Source of the DNA: Oscillospiraceae bacterium
Lineage (GTDB): Bacteria > Bacillota > Clostridia > Oscillospirales > Oscillospiraceae
DNA: 64,000 nucleotides
Assembly (NCBI GenBank): GCA_017398725.1
Contig: JAFQFA010000016.1
Span: 1 to 64,000 of the forward strand
Direction: 5' to 3'
The notes under the pieces are model-generated. The model saw nothing but the letters and a program-made list of their open reading frames with translations. It was not told the DNA's origin and made no database searches. Made by a program: the position numbers and the translations under genes. The stretch's first letter is position 1. The number at the start of each line of letters is the position of its first letter. Shown one piece after another: positions 59,227 through 64,000 of this stretch.

Positions 59227-60435
59227 ATGGTTATTGGAATCATCGGCGGTGGCGCATCCGGCATGGCTGCGGCTTTGGAAGCATCGAAAAACCCCAATGT
59301 GCAGGTAGTGCTTTTTGAACGGCAAGCCCGATTAGGGAAAAAACTGTTGGCAACCGGCAACGGCCGGTGCAATTTATCAAACACAAATGCGGGTAAAACC
59401 GGTTACCATGGGCAGGATCCGGATTTTGTCAGCAATGCGCTGGAGCAAATGCCGCCGGAAGTGACTCTTGGGTGGTTTGCGGACATGGGTTTGCTCACCG
59501 TAACAGAAAGTACCGGTCGGGTCTATCCTTATTCCGATCAGGCAAACTCTGTGGTGGATATACTGCGCTTTGCTTTGGAGAAACCGAATATCCGTCTTTG
59601 CCTTGGGGCAGAGGTAGGAAAAATCAGCAAGGCAGATCGTGGCTTCTCGGTAAGTACCGATGCCGAAACCGTTTTTTGTGACAAGGTCATTATCGCCTGT
59701 GGCGGTCTGGCAGGTACGAAGCTGGGCGGCACCATGGCAGGCTATAAACTGCTGAGCAAATTTGGTCATAAATCTACAAAGCTGCGCCCTGCGTTGGTGC
59801 AGCTGAAAACGGCTTGGCCCGGGGTTACTTCCTTAAAGGGCGTCCGCGCCAATTGCCATGTGCAGATCCTCAGAGATGGAAAACTCCATAGCGAAAGCAC
59901 CGGAGAGCTGCAGTTTACAGACTACGGCCTGTCCGGCCCTGTGATTTTTGAAACCTCCCGGGATGCCTGCTTCGGAGGCGGTATATGGACGGCCAAGCTG
60001 GACTTTCTCCCCCAATGGGATGAAAAGCGCTTGCTATCGGCATTGTCCTCTCGCCCCGGTAATTTGGGTTCAGAGGATTTGCTGACCGGTATTTTACATA
60101 ACCGCCTTGGCAGAGTGCTGACCAAAGCTGCCGGCATTGGTCAGTGCCCGATTGAGGAATTGAGCGCTGATGAATTGACCGGTGTGTGCGCCGCGGTAAA
60201 GGCTTTTGAAATTTCACTTACAGAGCCCATGGGCATGGATAGCGCGCAGGTTACAGCCGGCGGCGTGATGACCGCTGATTTTGACCCTGCTACCATGGAA
60301 AGCCGCCTTGTGCCGGGACTTTATGCCTGCGGTGAGGTGTTGGATATCGACGGCGATTGCGGCGGCTATAATTTGCAATGGGCATGGAGTTCCGGCTGCC
60401 TTGCCGGTCGCAGCGCGGGAAAGGAAACACTATGA
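59227..60435 (+). CDS. YhiN/HI0933-family FAD-dependent oxidoreductase
   Basis: The ATG at 59227 follows AGAGGTG; a GTG nine bases earlier is the alternative. The 402-residue flavoprotein opens with the dinucleotide fold GIIGGGASGMAAALEASK (residues 3-20). LLATGNGRCNLSN and the closing motif GLYACGEVLDIDGDCGGYNLQWAWSSGCLAG are the HI0933 family marks. The reaction is unproven; related proteins have been linked to tRNA or flavin chemistry. Its stop overlaps the start of a second FAD oxidoreductase (ATGA), so they are translated together. Confidence 0.92.
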   Translation: MVIGIIGGGASGMAAALEASKNPNVQVVLFERQARLGKKLLATGNGRCNLSNTNAGKTGYHGQDPDFVSNALEQMPPEVTLGWFADMGLLTVTESTGRVYPYSDQANSVVDILRFALEKPNIRLCLGAEVGKISKADRGFSVSTDAETVFCDKVIIACGGLAGTKLGGTMAGYKLLSKFGHKSTKLRPALVQLKTAWPGVTSLKGVRANCHVQILRDGKLHSESTGELQFTDYGLSGPVIFETSRDACFGGGIWTAKLDFLPQWDEKRLLSALSSRPGNLGSEDLLTGILHNRLGRVLTKAAGIGQCPIEELSADELTGVCAAVKAFEISLTEPMGMDSAQVTAGGVMTADFDPATMESRLVPGLYACGEVLDIDGDCGGYNLQWAWSSGCLAGRSAGKETL

Positions 60436-62006
60436 TCAGAATCCGTGAAATATCTTTACCACCGGAGCATCATACCCAGCAGCTGGCATATGAAGCGGCG
60501 CGGCTTTTAAAGATCTCCAATTCCAAGGTGCGGCAGCTCAAGCTGATCCGCCGCAGCATTGATGCCCGGAAGAAACCGGATGTGCGCATTGTTTATACCG
60601 TGGATGTGAAGGTGGAGGGCAACGAAGAAAAGATCCTGAAAAAGGCAGGCTGTAAGCGGGCGTCTGTTGCGCCCAAGCTTTCCTATAAGCCTCCCCGCTG
60701 CCCGGCGGAACCGAAGCATCGGCCGGTTGTGGTGGGTTTTGGACCGGCAGGTATGTTTGCCGGATTGGTCCTTGCGCTGGCAGGCCTGCGGCCCTTGATT
60801 CTGGAACGGGGCGCGGATGCAATGACCCGCCATGAAAAAGTGGAGCATTTCTTTGCCACAGGACAGTTGGACACCAAAACCAATGTCCAGTTTGGTGAGG
60901 GCGGTGCAGGTACTTTTTCTGATGGCAAGCTGAATACCGGTCTGAATAATCCCCGTATCGGCTGGATTTTGGAGCAGATGGTAGCGGCCGGCGCAGGGGA
61001 GGATATCCTGTTTGATGCCAAACCCCATGTGGGCACCGATGTACTTTTGACAGTGGTGCAGAATATCCGTCGCCGCATTATCAGTTTGGGGGGCGAAGTG
61101 CGTTTTCATGCGCAGGTTACCGGCATTTGTCAGAAAAACGGCAGAATCACCGGCGTGCTGGTGGGGGATGAACAGATTCCTTGCGATCAAGTGATTTTCT
61201 CCATCGGCCACAGCGCCCGGGATACATTCCGGATGCTGCTGGATACGCAGATCGCCATGGAGCCCAAGCCCTTTTCCATGGGTGTGCGCATTGAGCATCC
61301 CCAAAGCCTGATCGATTTTGCGCAGTACGGCAAAAATGATCCTGTGCTGCCGCCGGCAGACTACAAACTGGTCAAGCATCTGGAAAAAGAAACGGTTTAT
61401 ACTTTCTGCATGTGTCCCGGGGGCTATGTGGTGGCGGCCGCTTCGGAAGAAGGCCGGGTGGTCACCAACGGCATGAGCTATGCGGATCGGGCAGGGGAAA
61501 ATGCCAATGCGGCGCTGCTGGTTACCTTAAATCCCCGAGACTTTCCCTATGAGGGCCCCTTAGGCGGCGTGAAGTGGCAGGAGCAAATCGAAGAAGCAGC
61601 CTACCGGGTCAGCGGCAGCTACCGTGCACCGGCCCAGCTGGTAGGGGATTTCTTAACCGGGAAGGCAAGCAGCGGCGCAAATGGGGTGCAGCCTACCTAT
61701 CGTCCCGGCGTTTGCTGGTGCGATCTGCATTCGGTGCTTCCGGAAAAGATCACCGGCGCACTGAAAACGGCAATTCCAATGTTGGAGGGCAATCTCAAAG
61801 GCTTTTCTCATCCGGATGCGGTGCTTACTGCACCGGAAACGAGAAGCTCTTCTCCGGTGCGGATTCCCCGGAATGAAAAGATGCACTCGATTTCTTTAGC
61901 AGGACTGTATCCGGCAGGAGAGGGCGCCGGTTATGCCGGCGGAATCATGTCCGCTGCCATCGACGGCATCCTGTGCGCAGAAGCTTTGATTGCGGATATG
62001 GAATAA
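60432..62006 (+). CDS. COG2509-type FAD-dependent dehydrogenase
   Basis: The ATG at 60432 overlaps the stop of the previous gene. Of 524 residues, 1-95 form a small ferredoxin-like domain rich in basic residues (RLLKISNSKVRQLKLIRRSIDARKKP), and the FAD site follows at about 100 (PVVVGFGPAGMFAGLVLALAG), then the family block TKTNVQFGEGGAGTFSDGKLNTG and the end AGLYPAGEGAGYAGGIMSAAIDG. It is an uncharacterised dehydrogenase family of anaerobes. Coupling with the YhiN-like gene suggests linked redox steps, which is inference. Confidence 0.92.
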   Translation: MIRIREISLPPEHHTQQLAYEAARLLKISNSKVRQLKLIRRSIDARKKPDVRIVYTVDVKVEGNEEKILKKAGCKRASVAPKLSYKPPRCPAEPKHRPVVVGFGPAGMFAGLVLALAGLRPLILERGADAMTRHEKVEHFFATGQLDTKTNVQFGEGGAGTFSDGKLNTGLNNPRIGWILEQMVAAGAGEDILFDAKPHVGTDVLLTVVQNIRRRIISLGGEVRFHAQVTGICQKNGRITGVLVGDEQIPCDQVIFSIGHSARDTFRMLLDTQIAMEPKPFSMGVRIEHPQSLIDFAQYGKNDPVLPPADYKLVKHLEKETVYTFCMCPGGYVVAAASEEGRVVTNGMSYADRAGENANAALLVTLNPRDFPYEGPLGGVKWQEQIEEAAYRVSGSYRAPAQLVGDFLTGKASSGANGVQPTYRPGVCWCDLHSVLPEKITGALKTAIPMLEGNLKGFSHPDAVLTAPETRSSSPVRIPRNEKMHSISLAGLYPAGEGAGYAGGIMSAAIDGILCAEALIADME

Positions 62007-62013
62007 AATAATC

Positions 62014-62053
62014 GGGCGTTCACGGAAAGTGAACGCCCGGCTTTTATTTTTCT
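62014..62053. terminator. Bidirectional terminator
   Basis: CGGGCGTTCAC and GTGAACGCCCG form an 11-bp stem followed by TTTTATTTTTC on the right, with ATTATTTTATT on the minus strand to the left. Confidence 0.88.
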
Positions 62054-63255
62054 TTTCGTGCATAGATCTTGGCAAGACCGCCCTCGCTGGTCTCCCGGAA
62101 CCGGTGGTTCAGATTGATTCCGGTTTCGTGCATAGCCCGTAGGATCATATCGTAGCTTATATTTCTCGAGCCTGTAAGGAAGAAGCTGAGGTTGCATGCG
62201 TTCATTGCCCGCATGGCTGCCACGGCATTACGCTCAATACAGGGGATCTGCACCAATCCGCAGATGGGGTCACAGGTCAGTCCCAGATGGTGCTCCATAG
62301 CTGCCTCCGCTGCGTATTCCACTTGATCCAAATTCTGCTGATATAGCTCTGCAAGTGCAGCGGCGGCCATCGAGCAGGCGGTGCCGATCTCTGCTTGACA
62401 ACCGCACTCAGCGCCGGAAATAGAGGCGTTGCGTTTGGTCAGTGTGCCGATGAGACCTGCAGTGCCCAAAGCTCGCACGATCTGCTCATCCGTAAAGCCC
62501 CGGGTTTCCTGCGCATATTTCAGTACCGCCGGCACCACGCCGCAAGCACCGCAGGTAGGGGCGGTAACAACCGTGCCGTTGTCCGCGTTTTGTTCCGCCA
62601 CCGCATAGGCGTAGGCGGCGATCTTTTTGAATTCTAACATGCCGGGGGCCAGTTCCTCCCGGGGGAAGTTATGCAGATATTTTGCTTTGCGTTGTACTTT
62701 CAACCCACCGGGCAGCGTGCCTTCCGCTTCCAAACCCTCATTGATGGCGCTTTTCATAGTTTGCCAAACGGTTGCAAGGTAGTCCCAGATCTCTTCGCCC
62801 TCGTTCAGCTCCACATAATCGCTGAGCTTTTCAATATAGCGCCACTTGCAAAAATCCGCGATCTCCGCAAAGGAGTTTTCCGGATAGACCTCCGGCGTAT
62901 CCAAAGTATCTTCTCCGGGGATTCGCAGATCACCACCGCCGATAGACTCCACCCGTAAAGAGCCGATGCATTGATCGTTCTCATAAGCGATCAGATCCAT
63001 GGTGTTGGGATGGGCATTTTCCAACGTTTCTTTTGAAAATACAATTTGGGTCGGCAGAGGGGACAAAACATCCCGAATCACCCGGTCGGTGCCGTGGCCA
63101 ATGCCGGTTTTGCTCAAAGAACCGTAGAGGATCGCTTCAAAACGGTCCGCTTGGGGATAGCATGCTTTAAAGTGCTTTGCTGCCCGCTCCGGCCCCATGG
63201 TGTGGGAAGAAGAGGGACCCTTGCCGATTTTGTATATTTCTCTAATGGATTTCAT
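62044..63255 (-). CDS. sda: L-serine ammonia-lyase, iron-sulfur, one-chain type
   Basis: A 403-residue enzyme turning L-serine into pyruvate and ammonia. The beta domain comes first (SIREIYKIGKGPSSSHTMGPERA), then the alpha domain with the 4Fe-4S cysteines in CGACGVV and CDPICGLVQIPC. The length is shorter than the 450 residues of E. coli SdaA but usual for fused clostridial forms. GGAGG precedes the ATG. It is monocistronic and fits an amino-acid fermenting lifestyle alongside the peptidases in this window. Confidence 0.94.
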   Translation of the reverse strand: MKSIREIYKIGKGPSSSHTMGPERAAKHFKACYPQADRFEAILYGSLSKTGIGHGTDRVIRDVLSPLPTQIVFSKETLENAHPNTMDLIAYENDQCIGSLRVESIGGGDLRIPGEDTLDTPEVYPENSFAEIADFCKWRYIEKLSDYVELNEGEEIWDYLATVWQTMKSAINEGLEAEGTLPGGLKVQRKAKYLHNFPREELAPGMLEFKKIAAYAYAVAEQNADNGTVVTAPTCGACGVVPAVLKYAQETRGFTDEQIVRALGTAGLIGTLTKRNASISGAECGCQAEIGTACSMAAAALAELYQQNLDQVEYAAEAAMEHHLGLTCDPICGLVQIPCIERNAVAAMRAMNACNLSFFLTGSRNISYDMILRAMHETGINLNHRFRETSEGGLAKIYARKEK

Positions 63256-63307
63256 AGGAAACCTCCGTTAAGTACTATGTGTATTATAGCAGAGAGTGTC
63301 TTCAATA

Positions 63308-63484
63308 TCAAGAAGGCGGAAAACGCCGTTTTTCACTTTCGCTGATTGCCTCCAAAGAAAGCTCTCCGGCCAGCTTAAACAGGGCGTCGCACAGCACCTG
63401 CTCCAAGGATAATCCGTGCAGATCTGCGATTTGCTGATAGAAATACACCACATAGGGGTCGAGGTGGATGGTGACAGTGTTCAT
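63308..63484 (-). CDS. Small protein, possibly ribbon-helix-helix, unknown
   Basis: The ATG at 63484 has GGAGGAG correctly placed; the frame extends upstream without a ribosome site. The 58-residue product begins MNTVTIHLDPYVVYFYQQIADLHGLSLEQVLCDALFKLAGELSLEAI: a short strand followed by two helices, the layout of Arc/CopG ribbon-helix-helix proteins. There is no toxin partner beside it, so an antitoxin role is not supported. It is divergent from proS, with 104 bases between starts, and could act on that promoter region. Confidence 0.65.
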   Translation of the reverse strand: MNTVTIHLDPYVVYFYQQIADLHGLSLEQVLCDALFKLAGELSLEAISESEKRRFPPS

Positions 63485-63530
63485 GATCTCCTCCTGATTC
63501 CCAAAAACTTTAAACCATCCTATGAAATAC

Positions 63531-63559
63531 TTGACATATGTGATACAATATAAGATACG
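63531..63559 (+). promoter_or_regulatory. Candidate proS promoter
   Basis: A perfect TTGACA (63531-63536) with GATACG 17 bases on (63554-63559), 30 bases before the start. TACAAT at 63544-63549 would need a poorer -35. No T-box leader fits in this space. Confidence 0.45.
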
Positions 63560-63588
63560 AAATACACCCGATTGAGAGGATGAAAACA

Positions 63589-64000
63589 ATGGCGAAAGAA
63601 AAGAAGGTTACAGAGATTACGGATATGGAGGTGGACTTTGCCCAGTGGTTCACCGATGTGTGCAAAAAAGCACAGCTGATCGATTATTCTTCCATTAAGG
63701 GTATGTTCATTTACCGGCCCTATGGCTATGCCATCTGGGAAAACATTCAGCGCTTGATGGACATGGAGTTCAAAAAGACCGGCGCCCAGAATGTGTACAT
63801 GCCTATGCTGATCCCTGAAAGCCTGCTGCAGAAGGAAAAGGATCATGTGGAAGGCTTTGCCCCGGAGTGTGCTTGGGTCACCTATGGCGGCAGCGAAAAG
63901 CTGGAGGAGCGCTATTGCATCCGCCCCACTTCTGAAACACTGTTCTGTGAATATTTTAAAAATGCCATCCAATCCCACCGGGATCTGCCGATGATGCTCA
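63589..64000 (+). CDS. proS: Prolyl-tRNA synthetase, archaeal/eukaryotic-type (3' partial)
   Basis: The open frame runs off the right edge; 137 residues are visible from the ATG at 63589 (GAGAGG nine bases upstream; an in-frame ATG at 63580 overlaps that site). The start [30 protein letters not shown], followed by [34 protein letters not shown] and [12 protein letters not shown], is that of the shorter ProS form lacking the bacterial editing insertion. It charges tRNA-Pro. The editing domain that this form lacks may be supplied in trans elsewhere. It is the last gene in the window. Confidence 0.93.
   Translation, partial: MAKEKKVTEITDMEVDFAQWFTDVCKKAQLIDYSSIKGMFIYRPYGYAIWENIQRLMDMEFKKTGAQNVYMPMLIPESLLQKEKDHVEGFAPECAWVTYGGSEKLEERYCIRPTSETLFCEYFKNAIQSHRDLPMML

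Noticed and set aside
1..64000. CRISPR array, rRNA operon, prophage structural genes or transposase
   Set aside because: No regularly spaced repeats, no rRNA conserved blocks, and no capsid, portal, terminase or DDE transposase proteins were seen.

Overview
The window looks like the chromosome of an anaerobic, probably spore-forming clostridium, most likely of the Oscillospiraceae/Ruminococcaceae type. The evidence is a roughly 50% GC coding style with strong AGGAGG ribosome sites, a SpoVB-type flippase, FeoAB with a FeoB-associated Cys-rich peptide, one-chain L-serine dehydratase, archaeal-type ProS and apgM-type phosphoglycerate mutase, four M20 peptidases, and tRNA-Ser genes with encoded CCA. 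Genus-level placement is inference.

Layout. 1-3830: the end of an unknown gene, two surface-anchored proteins of unknown function and a signal-less Cu/Zn superoxide dismutase. 4034-8691: an AT-rich four-gene minus-strand operon with its own promoter and palindromic operator. Its first three genes (HNH protein, short middle protein, DUF2326-type ATPase) match an ABC-three-component conflict system; the fourth is a PD-(D/E)XK-like plus SEC-C protein. 8700-9600: gene-free, holding hairpins and a well-delimited candidate structured RNA (perfect sigma-A promoter, multi-helix body, T-tract). 9622-11234: excisionase-like protein and tyrosine integrase. 11389-11619: an intact tRNA-Arg(CCT) lies between a terminator and the 5' half of a second tRNA-Arg(CCT) that breaks at the anticodon loop; the only tRNA promoter sits in front of the broken copy. 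Together 4034-11580 reads as the end of an integrated element with a defence cargo; its other end was not found in the window.

11885-25840 is mostly housekeeping: prfB (no frameshift site), secG with an unusual exported extension, tandem pepD genes, spoVB and nth, a two-OB-fold SSB-like protein, an M20 peptidase with YgiQ, an HtrA protease, and apgM. 26016-41449 is a regulator-rich catabolic stretch: LysR with CapA-like and alkaline-phosphatase-like enzymes and a TSUP exporter, a two-component system, a Cys-rich protein, galM, an orphan class III CoA-transferase, AraC, LysR, and a DeoR-phosphodiesterase-MlrC operon. 41681-44228 is the feo iron operon with two copies of a palindromic operator. 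44277-64000 holds an RNA-processing-type metallo-hydrolase, TetR and a CDF metal exporter, gltX, trpS, a proline-rich/small-protein operon, a metallophosphoesterase, a phosphoglycolate phosphatase-like HAD, two tRNA-Ser genes, an SGNH hydrolase, YwaF, an S4 protein, two overlapping FAD oxidoreductases, L-serine dehydratase, and the start of proS.

How it fits together: several amidohydrolase/dipeptidase genes plus serine dehydratase point to peptide and amino-acid fermentation. The regulator-linked phosphatase clusters have no substrate I can name. The least explained material is the 3.8-11.6 kb mobile region.
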